Shown: in pieces, positions 15,478 through 22,478 of the stretch | How the letters are laid out: each line of letters starts with the position of its first letter | How positions within the stretch are numbered: position 1 is the first letter of the stretch | NCBI GenBank assembly: GCA_934487205.1 | Contig: CAKSRS010000028.1 | Span: 1-32,291, forward strand | Origin: an uncultured Clostridia bacterium | GTDB lineage: Bacteria; Bacillota; Clostridia; UBA1381 | Reading direction: 5' to 3' | DNA: 32,291 bases | Translations under genes and position numbers: made by a program | Notes under the pieces: model-generated | Database searches by the model: none | What the model saw: the letters and a program-made list of their open reading frames with translations, nothing else | Told to the model about the DNA's origin: nothing

Positions 15478-15732
15478 ATGGTAAGCACAACTTATACAAT
15501 CAAAAGTGAAGAAGGGCTGCATGCAAGACCGGCGTCGGATTTTTGTAAAACGGCGAACCGTTTCAAGAGCAAAATAACAATCAGTAAAGACGGCGAAAGC
15601 TTTGATGCAAAGAGCATACTTATGGTGCTGTGCGTAGGCGCGGCATGCGGCGACACAATCGAAATCAAAGCAGACGGCGAAGACGAATCTGCCGCCATCG
15701 AAGCTTTGGTTGAAACACTAAGCTTGGGGTGA
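15478..15732 (+). CDS. ptsH: HPr phosphocarrier protein
   Basis: 84 residues. His15 in EGLHARPAS accepts phosphate from Enzyme I, and Ser46 in AKSILMVL is the HPr kinase site of Bacillota. Length is normal. It starts 12 nt after the regulator stop with a strong AAGGAGG site, and Enzyme I follows at once. HPr genes are usually housekeeping, so a copy inside a sugar operon suggests a dedicated phosphorelay. Ser46 implies that it can still take part in carbon catabolite control. Confidence 0.96.
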   Translation: MVSTTYTIKSEEGLHARPASDFCKTANRFKSKITISKDGESFDAKSILMVLCVGAACGDTIEIKADGEDESAAIEALVETLSLG

Positions 15733-15737
15733 TTGCT

Positions 15738-17408
15738 ATGAAGATTTATAAAGGTATTCCCGGGGCGCCGGGCGTAGCCTCCGGCAAAGTTTTATACTTT
15801 GAAAAAAACGCCGCGGAAATCAAATCGGTAGACTTTGACGATGCCGTACAGAACGCGATAGAAAAAGTATCGCGGCTGGAACAGAAAGCGCTTGCCGACT
15901 TGGGCGAAGATAAGGCAAAAATATTTGCCGCATATAAAATGCTGCTGGAGGACGAGGTGCTGCTTGGGCAAATACGTGCCGAAATCGAAGGCGGCAGCGC
16001 GCCGGCGGACGCGGTAAGCAGCGTAACCGAAATGATGGCTGGCGTGCTTGCGGCAAAGGAAAACGAATACCTTCGCCAGCGGGCGGACGACATTCGCTAT
16101 ATCGGCGAAATATTAAAAAGCGAGCTTGCGGGCGGCAGCGACTTTGCCTTCCCGGGCGGCAGCGAAAAGTATATTCTTGCGGCGCATGAGCTTACGCCCG
16201 TCGACACAATGACATTTGACCACAGCCGCCTTGCCGGACTTGTTTGTGAAGTCGGCGGCGCGACATCGCACACGGTAATCCTCGCCAAATCGATAGGAAT
16301 ACCGGCGATAGTCGGCGCGGGCGGAATAATGGCGGACCGCGCGGAAGGTGTTGCATATCTGGACGGCTACACGGGCGAATTTGTAACCTCGCCCAACGAC
16401 GCTGCAAACCGGAAATACACCAAACTTCTGCAAGATGAAGAACAGTTAAAGCGTCAGCTTGATGAAATCCGCACAATTGACGCGCACACCGCGGACGGTG
16501 AAAGAATATCGGTGCTTGTAAATATAGGCAAGCCGTCAGACCTGTCAAAATTAGGCGACGAAAAAATTGACGGTGTAGGACTGTTCCGTTCGGAGTTTTT
16601 GTACTCGTCGGCGAGCAAAAAGCCAACGAAGGAAGAACAAATCGAGGCATATAAAAAGGTAATAGACGCGGTTTATCCCAATCCGGTGACGGTGCGTACA
16701 ATCGACGTCGGCGGCGATAAACAAATCTCCTACCTGAACATGAAACAAGAGGAAAACCCGTTTTTGGGCAGCCGCGGAATACGGCTGTGCCTTGACAACC
16801 CGGATATTTTTGCCGAACAGCTTGAAGCGCTGTTAATTGCGGGTGCGGGAAAGAGCATAAAAATCATGCTGCCCATGATAACCCGCCTTGACGAAATCCG
16901 CAAAACGCGCGAAATCCTTTCACAAATCCGCGAAAAACTTGATGCGGAAAATACAAAATACTGCGTAAGGGTATCTCTCGGAATAATGATAGAAACCCCC
17001 GCAGCGGCGATTACGGCAGACGTATTCGCAAAGCACTGTGACTTTTTCAGTATCGGTACAAACGACCTGGTGCAGTACCTAACGGCTGCGGACAGGGGAA
17101 ATGCCGATGTTGAGGAGGTATATAATCCCTATCACCCGGCGGTTCTTATTATGTTAAGCCGCGTAATAAAAGCCGGTGCGGCGGCGGGGATAGACGTAAG
17201 CGTGTGCGGCGATTTGGCTGCAAACACCGATTTTACCGAAGTTTTGCTGGGAATGGGTCTCACAAAGTTTAGTGTTCCCCTCCCCGTTGCCGGCAGGATA
17301 AAACACAAAATCGGCACAATCAGCAAAAAAGCCGCCGAAGCGCTTGCGGAAAAGGTTCTCGCGGCCGAGGACGAAAACGAAGTAATGAAAATTTTAAGAA
17401 AGGAGTAA
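15738..17408 (+). CDS. ptsI: PTS Enzyme I (PEP-protein phosphotransferase)
   Basis: 556 residues from the ATG at 15738, 5 nt after the HPr stop; the GGGGTGA overlapping that stop is the ribosome site, so I prefer it to the GTG at 15729. The N-terminal domain binds HPr and carries His178 in GGATSHT. The C-terminal PEP-binding barrel contains VRTIDVGGDK, GSRGIRLCL, SIGTNDLVQY and Cys490 in VCGDLAA. All catalytic residues are present. It passes phosphate from PEP to HPr and, with the IIA, IIB and IIC downstream, completes the phosphorelay within one operon. It is slightly shorter than the usual 570-575 residues. Confidence 0.96.
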   Translation: MKIYKGIPGAPGVASGKVLYFEKNAAEIKSVDFDDAVQNAIEKVSRLEQKALADLGEDKAKIFAAYKMLLEDEVLLGQIRAEIEGGSAPADAVSSVTEMMAGVLAAKENEYLRQRADDIRYIGEILKSELAGGSDFAFPGGSEKYILAAHELTPVDTMTFDHSRLAGLVCEVGGATSHTVILAKSIGIPAIVGAGGIMADRAEGVAYLDGYTGEFVTSPNDAANRKYTKLLQDEEQLKRQLDEIRTIDAHTADGERISVLVNIGKPSDLSKLGDEKIDGVGLFRSEFLYSSASKKPTKEEQIEAYKKVIDAVYPNPVTVRTIDVGGDKQISYLNMKQEENPFLGSRGIRLCLDNPDIFAEQLEALLIAGAGKSIKIMLPMITRLDEIRKTREILSQIREKLDAENTKYCVRVSLGIMIETPAAAITADVFAKHCDFFSIGTNDLVQYLTAADRGNADVEEVYNPYHPAVLIMLSRVIKAGAAAGIDVSVCGDLAANTDFTEVLLGMGLTKFSVPLPVAGRIKHKIGTISKKAAEALAEKVLAAEDENEVMKILRKE

Positions 17409-17414
17409 CAAAGC

Positions 17415-17867
17415 ATGAATGAAGCAGCTGAAGTATTAAAGAGTGAGAATGTCATGCTGGGCATGTTTGCCTCAAGCAAGGAGGAAGCTCTGGAAAAAAT
17501 GATTAACACGCTGTACCAAAACGGTGTCCTGACCGACAAAGCCGCCTTTACCGAGGACGTTTTAAACCGTGAACGGGTATCGTCGACGGGGATAGGCAGC
17601 GGAATCGCAATTCCGCACGGAAAATCGGCACACGTAAAGGAAACCGCAGTTGCGGTCGCACGTCTTGTCATTCCGATAAAATGGGAGGAAGACGAGGACG
17701 AGCCTGTGAAATTCATCGTGCTGCTTGCGGTGAATGAAAACGACAAAGGCAATACGCACGTACGGCTGTTGTCGCAGATGGCGCGTAAACTTGCCTCGGA
17801 AGAAGTATGCCGCCGCCTTACCGACGCGGTGGATAGTGAAGAAATCGTAAAAATATTTTCAGAATAA
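17415..17867 (+). CDS. PTS EIIA component, fructose/mannitol type
   Basis: 150 residues. His68 in GIGSGIAIPHGK is the phospho-acceptor, with the conserved run 'NRERVSSTGIGSGIAIPHG' before it. The domain is the same type as the EIIA at the C-terminus of the operon's regulator, so both may compete for phosphate from HPr. It begins 6 nt after the Enzyme I stop and takes phosphate from HPr to the separate IIB. It is cytoplasmic and normal in length. Confidence 0.92.
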   Translation: MNEAAEVLKSENVMLGMFASSKEEALEKMINTLYQNGVLTDKAAFTEDVLNRERVSSTGIGSGIAIPHGKSAHVKETAVAVARLVIPIKWEEDEDEPVKFIVLLAVNENDKGNTHVRLLSQMARKLASEEVCRRLTDAVDSEEIVKIFSE

Positions 17868-17888
17868 AAAACGAAAGGAGCGATACTC

Positions 17889-18200
17889 ATGAAAATTGTA
17901 GGAATTGCGGCGTGCACATCGGGAATAGCGCACACGTATATCGCAAAGGAAAAGCTTGTAACGGCGGCGAAGGAACTGGGGCATGAAGTTCATATCGAGA
18001 CCCAGGGCACCATCGGCACCGAGGACGAGCTGACGGCGGCGGATATCTCAGCGGCGGACGTAGTAATCATCGCGGCGGATATCAAAGTTGGCGGAAGGGA
18101 CAGATTTAAAGGCAAAAAGATTGTCGAAGTACCGACGCACATTGCCATAAAATCACCCAAGGCATTGCTTAACAAAATCCAGGAAGAACTTAATAAGTAA
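17889..18200 (+). CDS. PTS EIIB component, fructose family
   Basis: 103 residues with the fructose-type IIB start MKIVGIAACTSGIAHTYIAK; Cys9 is the phosphorylated residue. 'EVHIETQGTIGTEDELTAADISAADVVIIAADIKVGG' is diagnostic for the fructose subfamily. It transfers phosphate to sugar bound by the IIC encoded next. An AAAGGAG site precedes the ATG. Confidence 0.94.
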   Translation: MKIVGIAACTSGIAHTYIAKEKLVTAAKELGHEVHIETQGTIGTEDELTAADISAADVVIIAADIKVGGRDRFKGKKIVEVPTHIAIKSPKALLNKIQEELNK

Positions 18201-18218
18201 CTAAAGGAGGAAAAAACA

Positions 18219-19301
18219 ATGTTTAAAAAGCTACAGCTTAAAAAACACGCCTTAACGGGCATATCGTTCATGTTGCCGCTGGTAGTGGCATCGGGACTTC
18301 TGATTGCAATAGGAAACATTTTCGGTGGAAATCCGGCGCAGATTACCGACTATAAAGCCGGGTATAATATTTGGGAAGCAGCAGTAACGCTGGGTGTATA
18401 CGGAATGGGACTTCTGCCGGGCGTAATGGGTGCGGCGATTGCGTATTCCATCGCGGACAGACCGGGTATCGCACCGGGTTTGTTAATGGGTATGATAGCG
18501 CAGAACATGGGCGCCGGATTTTTGGGTGGCATGCTGGGCGGCTACCTCGCCGGATATTTCGTAGAATTTTTAAAGCAAAAGCTGAAAGTTCCGAAGTGGG
18601 CGCAGGGACTTATGCCGATGATGATAATTCCGCTTATTTCATCAATCGTAATTGGGCTTATCATGTTCTTTGTAATCGGCGGGCCGATAGCATGGGCATC
18701 GGAAGCGCTTGAAAACTTCCTTGTAAACATGCAGACAGGCTCACGCGGCGTATTCGGCGCAATCATGGGTGCAATGGCGGCGTTCGATTTCGGCGGACCG
18801 GTGAACAAGGTTGCCTCGCTGTTTGCGGACGGGCTGTTAATGGACGGCGTATACGGTCCGGAAGCGGTTAAAATATGTGCGTCAATGATACCTCCGTTCG
18901 GCGTAGCACTGTCATGGTTAATTCGCAGAAAGAGATATACAAAGAGCGAAACGGATAATATTAAAATCGCATTCCCGATGGGAATATGCATGATTACCGA
19001 AGGCGTAATACCGATTGCGGCGGTTGACCCGATAAGAGTAATCGCGTCATGTTCAATCGGCGCAGCGGTAGGCGGCGCGCTTATCATGATATTGAACGTA
19101 GGTTCAATGGTACCGTCGGGCGGAATGTTCATCGTGCCGGCGATGATAAATCCGTGGGGATTCATGCTTGCATTGACTGTAGGAACGATTATTACTGCGC
19201 TGCTGCTTGTAGCGCTGAAAAAGGACGCGAAAGAGGAGGACTCTGTAGTGCTCGATGACGAGGAAGAAGAAGCAGATTTGTCCTCAATAAAAATAAGCTG
19301 A
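18219..19301 (+). CDS. PTS EIIC component, fructose family
   Basis: 360 residues with about nine or ten membrane spans. Features of fructose IIC: 'LTGISFMLPLVVASGLLIAIGNIFGG' at the N-terminus, 'IADRPGIAPGLLMGM', 'GGMLGGYLAGYFVEFLK', 'FDFGGPVNKVASLFADGLL' (substrate-site region) and 'PMGICMITEGVIPIAA'. The last 30 residues form an acidic cytosolic tail (DDEEEEAD). It forms the sugar channel and is encoded separately from IIA and IIB, an order typical of tagatose/fructose-like accessory PTS operons. The actual substrate cannot be told from sequence; the two aldolases downstream point to a ketose. Confidence 0.93.
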   Translation: MFKKLQLKKHALTGISFMLPLVVASGLLIAIGNIFGGNPAQITDYKAGYNIWEAAVTLGVYGMGLLPGVMGAAIAYSIADRPGIAPGLLMGMIAQNMGAGFLGGMLGGYLAGYFVEFLKQKLKVPKWAQGLMPMMIIPLISSIVIGLIMFFVIGGPIAWASEALENFLVNMQTGSRGVFGAIMGAMAAFDFGGPVNKVASLFADGLLMDGVYGPEAVKICASMIPPFGVALSWLIRRKRYTKSETDNIKIAFPMGICMITEGVIPIAAVDPIRVIASCSIGAAVGGALIMILNVGSMVPSGGMFIVPAMINPWGFMLALTVGTIITALLLVALKKDAKEEDSVVLDDEEEEADLSSIKIS

Positions 19302-19321
19302 CGGAAAGGGATTAAAAAGCC

Positions 19322-20173
19322 ATGTATGTATCAATGAAGCAAATGCTTGAAAAAGCAAACGCGGAAAACTACGCGGTAATGGCGATAAACTGCTTTAACC
19401 TGGAAACGGCGCGCGCCGTAATAAGCGCGGCGGAGGAGGAGCAGTCACCGATAATCATAAATATATTCTGGGAGCACCTGCTGACGCACAGCGACAGCGA
19501 GCTGATTGCGCCGCTTGTAAAAACGCTTGCGAACCGCGCGTCGGTAAACGTAGCGCTGAACCTCGACCACGGTCAGGAGGAGGCGTACCTCAAAAAAGCG
19601 ATAGATGACGGATTTTCGTCAGTAATGGCGGATATGTCACGGTTCAATTTGGAGGAAAATATTAAAAGAACGCGCGATATCGCGGACTATGCCCATGCAC
19701 ACGGCGCGAGCATAGAAGGCGAAATCGGCTGTCTGGGCGGCAGCGAAGGCGGAAACTTCACGCAGGAGGCGATGTACACTGACCCGCAGCAGGCGAAGAT
19801 GTTCTATGAACGCACGGACATCGACGCGCTGGCGATATCCATCGGCACATCGCACGGGAACTATCCGGACGGAATGGTTCCGAAGTTCGATATCGAGCGT
19901 CTGAAGGAAATCAAGAAACTGACGGGCGCACCGCTCGTGCTGCACGGCGGCTCGGGTTCGGGCGAGGAGAATATCCGAAATTCGGTAGCGAACGGAATAA
20001 ACAAAATCAACGTAGGGTGCGACTTTATGAACGCAAACCGCGACGCGGCGGCGAAACTGCTTGCCGAAAATCCGGACATCAACTTTTTCGACCTGATTCA
20101 TTCGACGGAAAAAGAGAGCCGGGAACTTGTAAAATATTATATAGGGCTGTCCGGATCAAGGGGCAGAAATTAA
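19322..20173 (+). CDS. Class II ketose-(bis)phosphate aldolase, paralogue 1
   Basis: 283 residues of the FbaA/GatY/KbaY zinc aldolase family. Catalytic Asp82 and zinc ligand His83 are in NLDHG; the other zinc ligands are His178 (GTSHG) and His208 (VLHGGSG). The phosphate loop region 'NGINKINVGCDFMNA' is present. 'MADMSRFNLEEN' and 'GCLGGSEGGNFTQEAMYTDP' differ from housekeeping FbaA, suggesting a different ketose substrate. It would cleave the imported sugar phosphate to DHAP plus an aldehyde. The start is supported by a GAAAGGGA site. Confidence 0.88.
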   Translation: MYVSMKQMLEKANAENYAVMAINCFNLETARAVISAAEEEQSPIIINIFWEHLLTHSDSELIAPLVKTLANRASVNVALNLDHGQEEAYLKKAIDDGFSSVMADMSRFNLEENIKRTRDIADYAHAHGASIEGEIGCLGGSEGGNFTQEAMYTDPQQAKMFYERTDIDALAISIGTSHGNYPDGMVPKFDIERLKEIKKLTGAPLVLHGGSGSGEENIRNSVANGINKINVGCDFMNANRDAAAKLLAENPDINFFDLIHSTEKESRELVKYYIGLSGSRGRN

Positions 20174-20194
20174 AAGAAAAGGAGACAAAAAATC

Positions 20195-21061
20195 ATGTTA
20201 ATTAATATGAAAGAAATGCTTGCAGTAGCAGATAAGAACGAATTTGCCGTACCGGCATTCAACATTGGCAGCGAGGCTATTTTGAAGGGCGTAGTAGAGA
20301 GCGCGAACGAGAAAAACGCGCCGGTAATTCTTGCAATTCACCCGACAGAGCTGGAATTTTTGGGCGACAGCTTTATCAAGACATGTATCGAAGAAGCGAA
20401 TAAATCGCGCGTACCGATGGTAATTCACCTCGACCACGGCGGCAAATTTGAAGAAGTTCTGCGTGCAATCCGCTGCGGATTTACGTCGGTAATGATTGAC
20501 GCGTCGCATATGTCGTATGAAGATAATATTGCGATTACGAAGAAGGTTGTAGAAGTTGCGCACCCATCGAACGTATCTGTTGAGGCGGAGCTCGGCACAA
20601 TCGGCACAACGGGCGAATCATATGAAGGCGGCACAAGCAGCATCATTTATACCGACCCGAACCAGGCGAAGGACTTTATCGAAAAGACGGGCATAGACTC
20701 GCTTGCGGTAGCAATCGGCACGGCGCACGGAATTTATCCGAAGAACATGAAACCGGAGCTAAAGCTTGATCTGTTAAAGACAATCCGCGACACGGTAGAT
20801 ATCCCGCTTGTACTGCACGGCGGTTCGAGCAATCCGGATAAGGAAATTGCGGATTCGGTAAAAATCGGAATTTCAAAAATCAACATTTCCAGCGACATCA
20901 AGTTCGCATTTTATAAAAAGTGCCGTGAGGTGCTTGCCGAAAATCCGAAATGGATTGAGCCGAACGCTATATATCCGCCATGCATAAAAGCAATGCGTGA
21001 AGTCGTAGAGTTTAAGATGAACCTCTTTAACGACATCGGCAAAGCGGATTTATATAGATAA
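20195..21061 (+). CDS. Class II ketose-(bis)phosphate aldolase, paralogue 2
   Basis: 288 residues, same family as the preceding gene but clearly divergent. Asp80-His81 (HLDHG), His178 (GTAHG) and His208 (VLHGGSS) form the catalytic and zinc set. 'TSVMIDASHMSYEDNIAITKKVVEVAH' and 'TIGTTGESYEGGTSS' are closer to the usual FbaA/GatY wording than in paralogue 1. It has a longer C-terminal helix ('IKAMREVVEFKMNLFNDIGKADLY'). It begins 21 nt after the first aldolase with a good SD (AAAAGGAGA), and its stop is followed within 20 nt by the operon terminator. Two active-looking aldolases suggest two substrates, stereoisomers or a heteromer. Confidence 0.88.
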   Translation: MLINMKEMLAVADKNEFAVPAFNIGSEAILKGVVESANEKNAPVILAIHPTELEFLGDSFIKTCIEEANKSRVPMVIHLDHGGKFEEVLRAIRCGFTSVMIDASHMSYEDNIAITKKVVEVAHPSNVSVEAELGTIGTTGESYEGGTSSIIYTDPNQAKDFIEKTGIDSLAVAIGTAHGIYPKNMKPELKLDLLKTIRDTVDIPLVLHGGSSNPDKEIADSVKIGISKINISSDIKFAFYKKCREVLAENPKWIEPNAIYPPCIKAMREVVEFKMNLFNDIGKADLYR

Positions 21062-21080
21062 TCTATCTTTCTCCTAAAAA

Positions 21081-21117
21081 CAAGTCTTTCGCGAAAAGCG
21101 GAGGGCTTGTTTTTTTA
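21081..21117 (+). terminator. PTS operon terminator
   Basis: A 12-bp stem with a few G-U pairs (21081-21092 with 21098-21109, loop GAAAA) followed by eight T. It closes the PTS/aldolase operon and separates it from the recombinase gene. Confidence 0.88.
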
Positions 21118-21167
21118 CCCGTAAAAAGGCATTATTAATCACGCATGCGCCGCATAAACCCATAAAA

Positions 21168-21183
21168 TGTGGTAAAATATAAT
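21168..21183 (+). promoter_or_regulatory. Candidate recombinase promoter with site half-arm
   Basis: TATAAT at 21178-21183 lies 22 bp before the recombinase ATG, with no good -35. Two bases upstream, ATGTGGTA (21168-21175) matches the arm of the inversion sites downstream. Confidence 0.4.
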
Positions 21184-21205
21184 ACTGAAAGGGAGTTGAT
21201 TGATA

Positions 21206-22048
21206 ATGCAGCTGAAAAAGATAACCGGCAATAAGATAGAAAGCTTCCGGCTTTACCTCCGCGCGGGGGAAAAGAGTGAAAATACGATAAAGAAATATAT
21301 ACGTGATGTTACGGCATTTGCGAAAAGCCGCGGCGGTGCGGCGGATAAAAGCGCCGTACTGGAATATAAGGCGGAATTATGCAAAAAGTATCGGCCCGCG
21401 AGCGTAAATTCAATGCTGTCATCACTGAACGCGTTTTTTATATTTGCAAAGATGCCCGAATTGTGCGTAAAGACGCTGAAAATTCAGCGGCGCATATTTG
21501 CGGACAGGGCGCGCGAGCTGACAAAGACGGACTATAATAAGCTTGTCGCGGCGGCGAAACGGTGCGGCGACGAACGGCTGTGCCGTCTGATGCAGACGAT
21601 AGGTTCAACGGGCGTGCGGATATCCGAGCTTGAATATATCACGGTCGAGGCGGTGCGGGCAGGGCGCGCGGTTGTGAACTGTAAAGGAAAAATACGGCGA
21701 ATACTGCTGCCGTCGCAGCTTTGCGGAATATTGAAAGCGTATGCAAAAAAGCGAAAAATCAAAAACGGCGCGGTGTTTGTAACAAGCAGCGGAAAACCGC
21801 TTGACAGGTCAAATGTATGGAAAATGTTAAAACGGCTGTGCACGGCGGCGGGCGTGGCAAAAACACGCGTGTTCCCGCACAATTTCCGCCACCTGTTTGC
21901 GCGGACGTTCTATGCCGTGGAAAAGGATATTGTGCGCCTTGCGGACATTTTAGGACATTCGAGTATTAATACAACGAGAATTTATACAATAGAGACGGAC
22001 GAAATCCACCGACAACAAATTCAGCGGCTCGGATTATTAAAATGCTGA
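21206..22048 (+). CDS. Tyrosine site-specific recombinase (putative DNA invertase)
   Basis: About 280 residues from the ATG at 21206; a TTG at 21200 is an alternative start, and AGGGAG lies upstream. Residues 1-95 are a SAM-like core-binding domain; there is no arm-binding domain or extension, so it resembles XerC/D or simple invertases more than a phage integrase. The catalytic set is complete (numbered from the TTG): Arg140 (STGVRISEL), a beta-hairpin Lys (Lys162/164), His227-x-x-Arg230 (HNFRH), His253 (LGHSS) and nucleophile Tyr262 (TRIYT). The stop lies 4 nt before the left inverted site, and the pair of sites it faces looks like its substrate. It is likely the switch enzyme for the downstream surface-protein operon. 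Confidence 0.93.
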   Translation: MQLKKITGNKIESFRLYLRAGEKSENTIKKYIRDVTAFAKSRGGAADKSAVLEYKAELCKKYRPASVNSMLSSLNAFFIFAKMPELCVKTLKIQRRIFADRARELTKTDYNKLVAAAKRCGDERLCRLMQTIGSTGVRISELEYITVEAVRAGRAVVNCKGKIRRILLPSQLCGILKAYAKKRKIKNGAVFVTSSGKPLDRSNVWKMLKRLCTAAGVAKTRVFPHNFRHLFARTFYAVEKDIVRLADILGHSSINTTRIYTIETDEIHRQQIQRLGLLKC

Positions 22049-22052
22049 AAAA

Positions 22053-22078
22053 TACCACATAATCGATATTATGTGGTA
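22053..22078 (+). repeat. Left inversion site
   Basis: 26-bp site: arms TACCACATAAT and ATTATGTGGTA (11 bp, perfect inverted repeats) around an asymmetric CGAT centre. It is the exact reverse complement of the site at 22312-22337. Nine-bp arms around an 8-bp core (ATCGATAT) are the normal build of a tyrosine recombinase crossover site, and the asymmetric core gives it direction. Read leftward, the hairpin is followed by TTTTT. Confidence 0.92.
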
Positions 22079-22311
22079 CAAAAAAGCTTTACATATAAGA
22101 TACGAAACTATTATATCATCAGCAGACGATAAAATCAATAGTAAAAAACAAAAAAAATTAAAAATCGGCAAAATCACAAAAGATTACGGCATGGCAAACA
22201 GAGCAATTTGAAGAAATAAACCAAATTGCCCTTGTTGTCTTGCTGTTTTTTTGTCGAATTGTGTCGTTTTCATTTGATGTCTTTTGTATCTTTCTCTTTT
22301 TACTCATAATT
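22079..22311. other. Predicted invertible DNA segment
   Basis: 233 bp of AT-rich non-coding DNA between the two opposed sites. No open reading frame of note. It holds a leftward promoter (22110-22138), an 8-bp stem-loop (GCAATTTG at 22203-22210 with CAAATTGC at 22222-22229) and weaker plus-strand promoter-like words (TTTACA 22088-22093 with TATTAT 22109-22114, only 15 bp apart). Inversion would map position x to 44390 - x. Confidence 0.82.
22110..22138 (-). promoter_or_regulatory. Promoter inside invertible segment, pointing left in this assembly
   Basis: On the minus strand TTGATT (22138-22133), a 17-bp spacer and a perfect TATAAT (22115-22110). As drawn, it fires toward the 3' end of the recombinase gene. 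After inversion its start site would lie near 22287 and transcription would run through the right site into the beta-helix gene. Confidence 0.72.
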
Positions 22312-22337
22312 TACCACATAATATCGATTATGTGGTA
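22312..22337 (-). repeat. Right inversion site
   Basis: 26-bp site identical to the left one in reverse orientation: same 11-bp arms with ATCG instead of CGAT at the centre. Flanking bases outside the 26 bp do not match, so the repeat boundary is sharp. It lies 141 bp before the ATG of the beta-helix gene. Confidence 0.92.
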
Positions 22338-22478
22338 AACGCCAAAAGCGGATTATACCGCAACAGCGGAATAATTATAATTTATTAACCAAGACCGCAA
22401 TGTAACAGCAACGAAGGAGGGTGAAGAATTTATATTTAGCGCAGCGGTCAAATAAAAAGAGAAAGAGGGAAATATTAA
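22338..22478 (+). promoter_or_regulatory. Fixed leader of the beta-helix gene
   Basis: Outside the invertible segment. It contains TATAAT at 22376-22381 without a fair -35 (TTATAC), and a strong ribosome-site-like word AAGGAGG at 22414-22420 with no start codon after it, about 58 nt before the gene. A separate GAGGG lies 8 nt before the actual ATG. Confidence 0.5.

Noticed and set aside
17132..17935. 267-residue minus-strand frame opposite ptsI and IIA
   Set aside because: It lies wholly antisense to genes with intact catalytic residues; its Ser/Phe-rich sequence is the usual shadow of GC3-rich coding DNA.
18542..19165. 207-residue minus-strand frame opposite the IIC gene
   Set aside because: Hydrophobic only because it mirrors membrane-span codons of IIC; no start signals.
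21206..22048. Recombinase as integrase of the 1-11 kb prophage
   Set aside because: It is 10 kb away beyond two host-like operons, lacks an arm-binding domain and adjoins perfect inverted sites, which fits a local invertase better.
22203..22229. Eight-bp stem-loop inside the invertible segment as a terminator
   Set aside because: The nearest T-run is about 20 nt downstream of the stem, so it does not look like an intrinsic terminator; kept only as a structural note.
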